Source: Persicaria tinctoria
Lineage: Eukaryota; Streptophyta; Magnoliopsida; Caryophyllales; Polygonaceae
DNA length: 64,000 bases
Direction of reading: 5' to 3'
NCBI GenBank assembly: GCA_037127255.1
Contig: JBANSL010000013.1
Location: forward strand, 12,668,688 to 12,732,687
Part shown: one piece after another, positions 1-10,736 of the stretch
Layout: the number at the start of each line of letters is the position of its first letter
How positions within the stretch are numbered: the stretch's first letter is position 1
Position numbers and translations under genes: made by a program
The notes under the pieces: model-generated
Seen by the model: the letters and a program-made list of their open reading frames with translations, nothing else
Database searches by the model: none
What the model was told of the DNA's origin: nothing

Positions 1-1430
1 CATGGTCAATCTGGTTGTTATTTGAGATCTTTCAAAATCATTGCTGTTGAAACAGGAGATGAAGGTAAACGATCAACATACACGACTGATTGAGGATTGT
101 AATCGATGGATTCGGGTATATGTGTAGAAAATACCATTACCAGTTTTTATGTTCATTGGTTGGTAGCAATTATTCGGTTGTAACTATGCAATTATTCGGT
201 TGTAACTATATATACCCTTTTTAGAACAATCCTACATACACATGAATAATTACTCTTTTTAATCGAATAATACTTATATTTCATTGAATAAATGTCCATT
301 AGAATCCAACAATAAATCCAGAACCACATACACATGAATATTTACTCTTTTTAATTGAATAATTCCACAACTATTCATCAACATGAATAATTACTCTTTT
401 TGAATTGTGCAAATATTCGGCGCTAACTAGGCAATTATTCGGTTGCAAATTTCCTTTTTTGAAAGGATCCCACGTATAGATGAATAATTCTTCTTGTTAA
501 TGGAATAATACTTATATTTCATTAAATACATGTGAAAATCAAACAACAAATCCAACATTTTCAACCTCTAGTAAACGCATCCTCATGAAACATGTCAATT
601 ATTATCAAATATTCAACAACACATTCCAATTATTCATCAAAATTTCACAACTATTCATCACAATCGAATAACACATTTGAAATTCCAAAAATCACGCTAC
701 AATTTTCAACCAAAATTAAACACATACTCATCAACCATACCAGTTATCACCAAATTCCACCAATATTCATCAAAAGGGCTACTTCGACCGCCTCTAAAGT
801 TGTTGCAGAACCTCCCTAAACAACTATTCCGGCTTTGATTTTGCTCCTCCTTCAATTGTAGAAAGAGACGCTTCGCCACACAGGGTATCCCGTCAAGCTG
901 CACGCCTGCAGTTGCCAGAACGAAGTGGTGCGCCGCTCATATGGTCTGATTTTGCCGGATTCACACTATGATAACAAGCGAAGAGGAAGGTTTCAGGCGC
1001 TGCTCATATGGTCTCGATGTTGATTTTGTTTATTCGAACACATACAAACGCTTCTGTAGCAACTCTCTGAACACCGGAAGAGATGCGGTGGCTCCCCCTC
1101 GGTTGCCGGAAGAGACGTAGTGGCGAAGACGGCGTGCTTCCTTCCACTTCAGATGTCGGCGAGGTGTGGGTGCGCTCAGAGTTGCAGTTCTGCCGGTTTC
1201 GCCCTCTACCAGGAGAGAGCTTTTGAGAGGTTCATTCGTGCGGGAGGTTCCCGATGATCTCGATGATAAAGATCCTAATCCACAAAAAGAAGATATTTTA
1301 GGTGGGATGTCACGCGCTTTGGAGGAGGAAAGGGGGAGATTTTTAATTTTCCAATTTAAAAAATCTAATTTCGGAAATGAATCTAGGCCCTCCATTTCTA
1401 ATGATCCAATGGTTTATAATTGTTAACACT
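1..1430. other. Non-coding repeat-derived region with ATTATTCGG motifs
   Basis: No gene is supported here. The first 700 bases are AT-rich and built from diverged direct repeats that carry an ATTATTCGG-type motif. One block at about 222-330 recurs in degenerate form at about 462-556, sharing a GAATAATACTTATATTTCATT-like core. The part from about 820 to 1330 is richer in GC and looks like decayed gene or transposon sequence, but no protein family was recognised in either strand. Confidence 0.5.
166..209. repeat. Perfect 22-bp tandem duplication
   Basis: Two identical adjacent copies of a 22-bp unit containing ATTATTCGGTTGTAAC occupy this stretch. The same ATTATTCGG core returns at about 434 and in the foldback near 35.7-36.1 kb. 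Confidence 0.8.
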
Positions 1431-2969
1431 TAACACCATAAGAGCTATAAACACGAGACCTAACCTCTATATATATATATATATAGTACTCCGCAGTCCA
1501 CACCATTAAATTGTTACAAGGTGATGGAGTTGGTAACAGAGCTTCTGTCTCCCTAAGATTCCTGCATTAGTTCTGGTTTCTTCTTAACCTTAACATTCCC
1601 GGTAAACAAAAGAAATATCTTTAAGTTTTGAGCTTTTGGTTTCAGTTCAAGTGTTTAGCAGTTTAGAACCACTGCAAACAATACTCTTTTTTTTTTTTTT
1701 TTTTTTGCAAGGACTGGGTTTCAAATGTTAAAAATAAAAAATAAAAATGCAATTTTACATAGTCCTGACCTGACCCATTGCAGACTCATGCTTTGGGCTG
1801 AAATATAAAAAATGTGTTTTTTCCCCTAATCTCATAATATATATACAAAAAATTTGTCCGTATCAGTGTTTTTCCTTTCTTTCCGTTGCATAATCTTCAA
1901 CCATACGTTCCCTAGCTAGCATCTAATTTATAGATTTTCTTGGTTTTACTAGGTACTGTATTTTTTAGGCCATAACATTTTTGTTTGTGTTCCTTGGTTT
2001 TTGACAAGGGAAACAGAAATTTTGGCAGTTGCTTTTTGAATTTTATCAAATATATCCTTAGCTCATACTCCTTAGCTCATACTCCGTGTATTAAAAAGTG
2101 TCTCTTATGTAATAAAGTAGCATATATAAAATCTACAAGAAGTTTATTGATTACATTACTACCCATGGACCCATGGTATCTATAAACAATACTTCATATA
2201 GCCACCGGTGCTACCGTGATGATGCTTGCTTGGTTTTTCGTCTGCTTTTTCGACTGGATGGTCTTTGTTTTGTATGGGGTTCAACCTCTTGGTGCGTCTT
2301 TATTTTCTAGTTTGTTTTTCTGATAGTATTGTATCACCATGGATAGTTCCTCAACACCTTGAGAGATTGGGTATTGTGTTGTCTGATCTCCTCGATTTTT
2401 TTTTTTTTTTTTTGTGTTTAAAAAAAAAACTCCGTATATTAATAGGTTCTATAGTATATATTCTTGAGGCTTGGCTAATATTGAAAAACTTACCTATGTA
2501 CCTAATAAATTGGACTCTGTTTAGGCGCATTCATTTGACATGCAATGTAGCTTCAAATAATAGACGTGTAGGATTTAGATTTAGTAATATTAGATGCTGA
2601 ACTTTTAATTATCATCTAACATTAGCTGCAAATGTAATAGTTTATACAGTTCCCTACAAATCAATTCAAAATTGAATTTTAATTTTTAAACAAAATCCCT
2701 TTTCACACTTTCAAGTTCCAACTATTTTAATTAAGAAAAAGGGGCCAATTAACAGCGTTATGCGCCGCTGTAGGCAAACCCTAAATTCAAGGGGGTGGGG
2801 TGACCTCGAGAAGCTCTCCATGGAATCTTTCCACTTTTCTTGTTTATCCCATTCCAGCAATTAATCAAACTTGCAAATCTTATTAATTAAACCATTTTAG
2901 TACCTTTTCTTATAATTTACTAATATTGTTAAACAACAGATTAATTTATAAGGCAAATTCAAACTCTTT
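1431..2969. other. Intergenic, AT-rich; no gene seen
   Basis: There is a short TA microsatellite at about 1471-1486, a poly-T run near 1687-1706, and another poly-T then poly-A stretch near 2398-2430. These could mark old retroelement tails. The longest reading frame, near 2226-2600, is low-complexity and matches no family I know. Confidence 0.5.
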
Positions 2970-3287
2970 TAGGTGTTTGGATTCTCATTGCATTAAATTA
3001 AATTATATTATAATGTAATTATATTTATAATACAATTTTAAAAATAGGTGTTTGGTTGCACAATTTATAATAAAGTAATGAACAAAACCATACAATAATA
3101 ATAAAAAAAATTAAAAAAAGATTAGCCAGCCTTGCGGCCGCAAAAAGGATCAGTGTTTAAACTTTAAATTGGAATACATTTCAAAATAATTTCCTTCTAA
3201 ATTGTGACAATCAAATATTTTTCTTTTAATTTGCATTATAATTACAATTACATTAAATTATAATGGAATGAGAATTCAAATGCAACT
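2970..3287. mobile_element. MITE-like inverted-repeat element
   Basis: The left end reads GTGTTTGGATTCTCATTGCA followed by ATTAAATTATA-rich sequence. The right end carries the inverted counterpart (ATTATAATGGAATGAGAATTCAAATGC). The arms are imperfect, roughly 50 bp each. No clear target duplication was found. It abuts a second MITE on its right. Confidence 0.5.
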
Positions 3288-3299
3288 AACTATTATATA

Positions 3300-3541
3300 C
3301 TTCCTCCATTTAAAAATATAAGTCCTTTTATGCTTAGATTTTTGTTTGAAAATACAAGTCATTTTAAAGGTTTTCTAGGTATTGAGATTTGAGAATTGTT
3401 ACTTTTTGACTTTTTACTTAAATTTTATTGGTTGATGATGGTTGTGGATAATTAATGAGAGATATAAATGAAATAAGTTTATGATTTTCTTAATTTGTGT
3501 GTAAATGTCTAAAATGACTTATATTTTTGAACGGAGGTAAT
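3300..3541. mobile_element. Stowaway-type MITE
   Basis: The left end has CTTCCTCCATTTAAAAATA and the right end has TATTTTTGAACGGAGG, which are inverted terminal repeats of the CTCCGT class. TA dinucleotides flank both ends, as expected for Tc1/mariner-derived Stowaway elements. About 240 bp, no coding capacity. Confidence 0.65.
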
Positions 3542-4011
3542 ATAGTATATTATATATTTATATGCTAAATTGTGTGTTGTGAATTGTGATGTAGTATATA
3601 GATATATATTGCATGTTCTCGAAAGTTCAAAATTGCTGATCATAATATAATAACGGAAGCAAGACTTCCAGATTTATCTTCATCTTTTGCTCTACTCTCC
3701 CAAATTTTAACCTCGATCACTGCATGTGAGTAGTTAAATGTAGTGTCTAAGTCAACTTGTGTAAGGAATATGGTTGACTTATTGGGTCTTCGTTCTTGTA
3801 AATGTTAATTGGATATACAGTAGTTGCCAAGGGAGTGAGTGCAAGATTCAGTTTATAGAGGCTTTTGTAATTAGTCCATTATCACTTGTTAGTTTGCTCA
3901 TGAGATAGTATCAGCTACCTTGTATGAACTGTTTTCATTGTAAACATGGTTACCAACCTTAATGTGTTAACTTCTATCATTCAAGTAGGTTGGAAATGCC
4001 TTACATATTAA

Positions 4012-4240
4012 GGGCTCGATATCGATATCAACTGATACCTCCCTAAAAATCAGTAGATCAAAATATGTGATATATTATGGATATCAGATATCACTTGATA
4101 TCAAGTGATATATTATAGATATCAAACACTAGATATCGATATCAGTGATATCGATATCTAGTCATACCAAACACTAGATATCAGATATCGGGGGCTGATA
4201 TCCGATATCTGATATCTAGATATCAATACCAAATGAACCC
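4012..4240. mobile_element. Short TAA-flanked MITE packed with GATATC palindromes
   Basis: The ends are GGGCTC and GAACCC, flanked on both sides by TAA, which fits a PIF/Harbinger (Tourist) insertion. The interior contains sixteen GATATC hexamers in about 215 bp, many joined as GATATCGATATC or GATATCTGATATC. No coding potential. Confidence 0.6.
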
Positions 4241-4243
4241 TAA

Positions 4244-6639
4244 GCTCAATGAAGACAATGAAGCATCAGTAATGCTACATGTAGGAGTTAATGACAATGG
4301 TCCTCCACTGAGAGAGATGGCCCATCCACTATGAGCCTGACCCACAAAATAGCTTGAGTTTTGTAGCCCATTAAATGAAAATTGGGCTACTCCCACCAAA
4401 TATCTTTTGGGTTAAACCCATTAATAATGCTCTTGAATTTTCAGTATACTTTGGGCTGGGCCTGGGCCCAACAACCTTGTTACTAGAGGTCTAGAGCTAG
4501 GTTCAAGGTTTGAGTTGAGTTTCAGTGTGTTTCACAAAGTGAATCCATTTCCTATTCCCAATCAGTCAATCACATTGGGCCACCTTAAAATTAGGCTAAT
4601 TTTCCCATTCATAATCACCTTTGAGTGTAAAGTGATAAGATAGCATGTATAAGGTCTTTAAAAGATCAGGTGAGTACCAAAAAATGGCATTCCCCAACCT
4701 CCAACGGTAATTTTATCTTCTTGAAGAAGTAGAGAAATTGGAAGTTATGGGAAGACAAAATTATAAACCAGTGTAGACAATTGAGAATGGAAGCTAATTA
4801 TGTAAGAAGGTAAAGCCTGCCTGATATTAGAAATCATTTTCAAAAACACAGAATTAGCCACTGTTCTTGCTTCCCAAGTGGGATTAGCATGCTCTGATAA
4901 AGTCCCCCTTTTTTTCTCAAAAATAATATAATAAAATAAAATAAGCTTTGATGTGAATGATGAGATTTGTAAATCAGTAGCATCTCACGCTTTTGATGGT
5001 CACCAACCTCAGAAAAGTAAAATCCTGAAACTCAGTTCATCATTGCCCTTCAATCCATAAAAAAGTTGCCTAACTGGAACATTTCTCCTGATTGTTTATA
5101 CAGTACGGAGTACTTGTGTAAATTAATTAGATTTTCTTAATTAGCCACACACATATAACCAAGATTGTGGTAAATTTCGATTTTGGAGTACTTTTCTACA
5201 GAGAGAAAATTATGAAAGTTCATCCATTTAGGGTTTGTTTAATTCAATATGTTGAATGCTTATTTTAAATAAAAAAACTTGTAATAAATTTATTGGTGCT
5301 GACTAATGAGTACTCCATATTTCTCCTTATAATGAGAGTTTATAATGCATAATCTCTACATTTGAATGGAACATTGGAACCCTTATTTTAAATGGTTCAA
5401 AGTGGATTGTTGATAATCATGGGTTTCTATTTTTATTTTTAAATAGAATCATTGATTCCATTGATGAGATTTACTTGGTTCCTCTGCGGCCATCCCTTGT
5501 TCCTTGGAATCATGAGCTCTTGCCTGTGACAAAAGTATATGTTTAAATGTTGGTTAATGAATGTGTTGGCCTGTGTGACTGATCAGAATAATTAGTCTTC
5601 ACATTCAAAACTTCTTTTTGACTCTTTTGATTGTTGGTCTTCACAAGTTGACCTAAGTTTCTCCAATACTACTGTAGTTTTTATTGAATAAGTCAATTGT
5701 TCGTTGGTGAACATGGAAAATCCCAAGTTTAATACGAGTAACAGGGAGTGAGACTCTTAGATAGTGAGATTGACTTCAGATGTTTGCAGAATCAGCTATT
5801 AGAGAACAGATTGTTAATTTTAATCCAAGGACTGTGTGTGACTGTCCACTGTTTCTCCCCTACCTTGTTATTACTTCCAAGTTCCAAGTATTGGAAAAAG
5901 GACAGATGATTTCTTTTGGGGCAACAAATTGTTAATTTAATCCAAATATAACTTCCAAATGAACAATTACAAAAGCTAAAAATTGGTGGGTTTGCCGAGA
6001 ATCAAGATAAACATGTGTGGCTAAAGATTTGGTAACAGTGCTGTTAGAGTTTGAATTCACCATCAAAAGTTCTTTTTTTTTGGATTATACGGTATTAAGA
6101 GTTTCAGAAGCTTTGGTTAGCCGTTGAGCCATCAGGTGATTGGTTAAAGATCAAAGATTTGACAGCAAATTTTGTTTGTGTGTTGGGGACTAGTGTAAAA
6201 CTTGTTTACAAGAAAAATTAAATAATCAAAATTTCTATATCCTCATTTAGATATTGAGAATCTCTCACATTTCATGAGGGGTGGGGTGGATGCATTTGAG
6301 TAAAAAACAATCAAATACTTGTGGTTGGTGGCTGTGAGTTCACCATCATAATTCATTAGTCAGAACCTTAGTGGTAGTGTCAGCAAAACATCTTGTTTCA
6401 TTCACCTTTTTTTCTCTCCCACATCATCATCTTCAGTTCAAATGTTTCTCCCTTTGAGAAATCTTATTGATAAAGACAGCAAGCTTTATTGAATTTGTGG
6501 ATAGCATCAGTGGGAATATTGGATTTGGAAAGGACCAAATATTTTCCCAGATGTACTGTTGAACTCCGTGAGAACCGGGTGATAGACTGATAGATTACTG
6601 TCTTACTGAACAAACTGTTTCCCTTCCCCTTTGAAACTG
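4244..6639. other. Upstream intergenic region of the TMKL1-like gene
   Basis: No coding region or recognisable transposon was seen. The sequence is ordinary AT-rich plant intergenic DNA. It should hold the promoter of the receptor gene that begins at 6825, but I could not assign a TATA box with confidence. Confidence 0.5.
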
Positions 6640-6824
6640 AGAGGAGCAAAAAAAAGGCTCTCTTTCACTCTCTCACACAAAGGACATTACATTGCCGTTT
6701 CCCAAAAGAGGGAAAAAGTTAAACTCTTTTGCCCTTCATTACCCTCTCTCAGTCTCCACTCTCCACTGACCAACCCAACACTCTTTTCTTTTTTGGGGGT
6801 TTCCCTTTTCTTCAAGCTCCTTCA
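6640..6824 (+). promoter_or_regulatory. Pyrimidine-rich probable 5' leader of the TMKL1-like gene
   Basis: This stretch is rich in CTCTCT and TTTCTC tracts, typical of plant 5' leaders and of initiator-type (Y-patch) promoters. The first in-frame ATG is at 6825. The reading frame is open further upstream to about 6729 but contains no earlier ATG. Confidence 0.35.
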
Positions 6825-9405
6825 ATGGCGGTTCTGAAACCCTTTTCCCTTCTCTTCTGCTTCTTCACACTCTCCATGTCCAATGCCCTCTCACAAACCT
6901 CACCTTCCTCTCCCACAGACGTTGAGCTTCTCTTATACAAGATCAAGTCAGCTTTACAAGGTGCCAACACAAATGGAGGAGGAGAAGAGAATCTTTTGCT
7001 ATCTTCATGGAATGCGAGCACACCCATTTGCCAGTGGAGGGGACTGAAATGGGTCTTCTCTAATGGCTCTCTCCTTCAATGTGAAGATCTCTCGTCTCCC
7101 CAATGGTCTAACCTCACCCTCTACAAGGACACCGCCCTTCACATTCAGTCACTTCAGCTCCCATCAGCTAATCTCTCTGGTTCTGTTCCTAGAGAGCTTG
7201 GTGAGTTATCTGCCCTTCAGACTCTCTATTTGAGCTTTAATTCTCTATCTGGGTCTGTGCCTTTGGAGCTTGGTTATGGTTCTTCACTTACTGATATTGA
7301 TTTGGGCCACAATATGCTAAGTGGGTCCCTATCTGGCTCTATTTGGAACCTCTGTGATCAGCTTGTTTCTCTTAGGCTTCATGGTAATTTGTTAAGTGGG
7401 TCTTTGCCTGAGCCTGCTTTGCCCAACACTACTTGTGATAATTTGAAGGTTCTTGACTTTGGAGACAATAGGTTTTCTGGAGTGTTTCCTGAATTTATTA
7501 CTAGGTTTAGGAACTTGCAAGAGCTTGATCTTAGTCATAATATGCTTGTTGGTACAGTTCCTGCTAGTGCAAGTGAGTTAAAGCTTGAGAAGTTGGACCT
7601 GTCTTACAATAATTTCAGTGGATTGTTACCTAGTTTTGAGGGAAGTAAATTTGGTATGGAGGCTTTTGAGGGAAACAGTCCTGCCTTGTGTGGGTTCCCT
7701 TTGAGGAGTTGTAGCGTTGCGGGCTCTGGTTTGAGCCCACGCATGATTGCTGGCATTGTTATTGGCTTGATGACTGGGGTGGTGGTTGCAGCATCACTGT
7801 TGATTGGATATATGCAAAGTAAGAGGAAGAATAAGGGGGAGAATGATGAAGTGATGGAGGATGGTGATGATGAGGATGAAACCGGTGAGGGGCAGCTTCT
7901 TATGTTTCAGGGAGGTGAGCATTTGACATTAGACGATGTTTTGAATGCTACTGGACAGGTTATGGAGAAGACCTGCTACGGAACTTCCTACAAGGCCAAG
8001 CTAGCCGATGGAGGAACCATTGCATTGAGATTGTTGAGGGAAGGTAGTTGCAAGGACAGAAAATCATGCTTGCTAGTGATCAAGCAATTGGGGCATGCTC
8101 GACAGGAGAATTTGGTTCCGTTAAGAGCTTTTTATCAAGGAAAAAGGGGAGAGAAGCTGCTCATATATGACTACCTTCCGCACAGAACTCTTGATGAGTT
8201 TCTGCATGGTAAGTGCTAAATTCAATTTCTATTTTTTGGTGTCTCTTCCCTTCATCCTAGAAATTTGGTTTCTGTTATTTTATCAATCTTCTGTGTTTAC
8301 AATTCAAGTGCAGGTATTATAAGGCATTGATCTGTTTCCCTGGTATTTAACTGTTAATCTAAGTTAGATTCAGCAAAACCTCATTGAATAGTGCTATCAG
8401 TATGAAGCAATATTTCACATCAATTAGACTGTTCCCCTAAACAATTTGCACTGAAATGTAAGATTTTGACAGAAATGTGTTTTTTCTTCTTTTTGTTTTC
8501 CAGCAACACTGCAACAGAGACATGTTCTTGGTTAGAACTTAGAACTGCTCCCGGGTTTTGCTTCCATTCCATGTTTACCAGTTCACAATCTTACAAGCCA
8601 CCAATATTCTAGCTGTCTTCATAGGGTTGTAGTTGGTTTAAGTATAATTATAACAATTTGCATTTTGCTTATGTTTTATTGCTTTACTAAACATGTGTTA
8701 AGTTCTGAACTTTGAGCCTGTTCTCATGAGATTTGTTTCTTACATGTAAAACTATGATGATCAGAAACGAAGGCAGGAAAGCCAGTGCTGAACTGGGCAA
8801 GACGACACAAAATTGCACTTGGTATAGCCCAAGGACTAGCGTATCTTCATACAGGAGTTGACACTCCCATTACACATGGGAATATCCGATCCAAAAATGT
8901 TCTTGTAGATGACTTTTTTGTGGCTAGGCTCACTGAATACGGATTGGACAAGTTGATGATCCCAGATGTAGCCGATGAAATACTGGCCCAAGCAAAGACA
9001 GATGGGTACAAGGCTCCTGAGCTTCAAAAGATGAAGAAATGCAACTCCAGAACGGATGTTTATGCATTTGGAATACTGCTTCTAGAGATCTTGATAGGAA
9101 AGAAGCCAGGAAAAGATAGCAGAAGCCGCGATTTCTTGGATTTGCCATCTATGGTGAAAGCAGCTGTTCTAGAAGAAACAACTATGGAGGTTTTTGATGT
9201 TGAAGTATTGAAGGGAATAAGAAGCCCAATGGAAGATGGTTTAGTTCAGGCACTGAAGCTTGCAATGGGCTGCTGTGCTCCAGTCCCCGAAGTTAGGCCT
9301 ACAATGGATGAAGTCGTGAAGCAGCTCGAGGAGAATAGACCAAGAAACAGGTCCGCTTTATACAGCCCAACCGAAACTAGAAGTGGAACAGGTACACCCT
9401 TTTAA
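6825..9405 (+). CDS. TMKL1: TMKL1-like leucine-rich-repeat receptor pseudokinase
   Basis: Two exons, 6825-8208 and 8765-9405, join at CATG|GTAAGT and a 3' CAG. They encode 674 residues, the length I recall for Arabidopsis TMKL1. The order is: signal peptide (about 1-27), N-terminal LRR cap with a WNAS-type segment, LRRs (about 104-290), one membrane span (about 308-330), an acidic juxtamembrane stretch, then a kinase-like domain. The kinase looks inactive. The glycine loop is degenerate, the VAIK lysine is arginine (R402), HRD is replaced by HGN (499-501), and DFG is replaced by EYG (519-521). The C-terminus, with RPRNRSALYSPTETRS, is a hallmark of this subfamily. By family knowledge it is a plasma-membrane protein acting as a scaffold or co-receptor rather than an enzyme; ligand and pathway are unknown. 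It converges with the pectate lyase gene downstream. Confidence 0.95.
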
Positions 9406-10736
9406 AGTTTCACTCTTTCCTCTCTCTTGTCCTAGCTTTGTGCTTGTGGGTTAAGCTTATTTGTTTATGCCCTTGTAAGAAAGGAAACATTGTAACGGTT
9501 AACTTGTAGTTTGTTGCTGTTTGTTATACAAGGCAGTTGTAGTTCAGTTATTGAACACATTGAGTTATACTGTCAATCAAACCTCTTCATCTATGAGTGT
9601 CTTCAGCATCACAGTAATGTGTGTGTATCTACCCACATTAATTGTAACACAGTTTTACCTGTGTAACCGACCCTACCCTTAAAGGCGTTAATCACTTCCC
9701 GAAAGGGAAGCTTATGCCATGATCCCATGGCCCAGGCGATGTCGAGTGCAAGTGCAGGAGGCACATGATCTGTTTTTGGAAAATTATGTGTCTAGATTAG
9801 GTTGCACTGCTACTTGCACATTCATTTTGACTGAGATCATGCTTGAATTTTGCTATCCACATTTGCCAAACCAAATGTTCAAGAAGAGCAGGAAACCTTG
9901 GCCTAACTCTCACATGGGCTTACTTTTTGAAGTGATAGCTTTGCATTTCTGTATCAGTTTACTTTGAACTGCAATAAGTGGATTTGCATCTGAATCTATC
10001 TTCCTGAAAGGTTCAAATGTCCTTTGCTAGAGTTAAATAGATGATTGATAACCACACATGGGATGCTGCAAAATTTTGTCTTTGTCCATAGGCCTTCAAA
10101 TTGATTTCTTGGATTATGTTAGGTATCAGTTTCATTCTAACAGTGCATATTATTAGCTTGATTTGTCTTATTCGTCGCAATTCAACAATGAAGTCGAGAA
10201 AATGCTTCACAAGTAGTTATAAGTAGTTAAAAATGCTTACAGTTCAGGAGATAACAATTGAAGTATGGTGATTACATCAATGGGTAAATGACAGTGCAGC
10301 TTCCTCTTGTTTATGTTTTCTCTCCCGTTTTCTTCTGTGTGAAATCTTAGTTTTGGAGATAATATGCATTTTTAGATACCTTGGACCAGATTCAGATGGG
10401 GTATTCGTCTTTACTTGGGGTCATCAGCTTGTTGAATCAACGCTTCCAAGCACACTCCATGCCCATGGGTCATTGAAAAAACAGTTGGTTTGAATGGAGC
10501 AGCCGGAGGTTGTGCAGAAAACACGCGGTTTAACGATAAAAACAAGGAAGATGGAAGGACTAGAATAGAGAAATATACACCTTTACTTAAATTTACCTTG
10601 ATAGATAGAGAAAAGAAAACAAGAGGGTTTGGCAATAGTATGTAGGTAAATGGCTTCTGTTTTGGGGTTTCTGGCTGTTTCTATCCTTTAATCGGTCTGG
10701 GTATATATCAAGATGGGTGGGTAGGGACGAACACTA
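9406..10736. other. 3' flanks between two convergent genes
   Basis: About 1.3 kb separates the TMKL1-like stop from the pectate lyase stop. It should contain both 3' untranslated regions. Several small reading frames exist but none has a recognisable product. No transposon end was seen. Confidence 0.5.
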
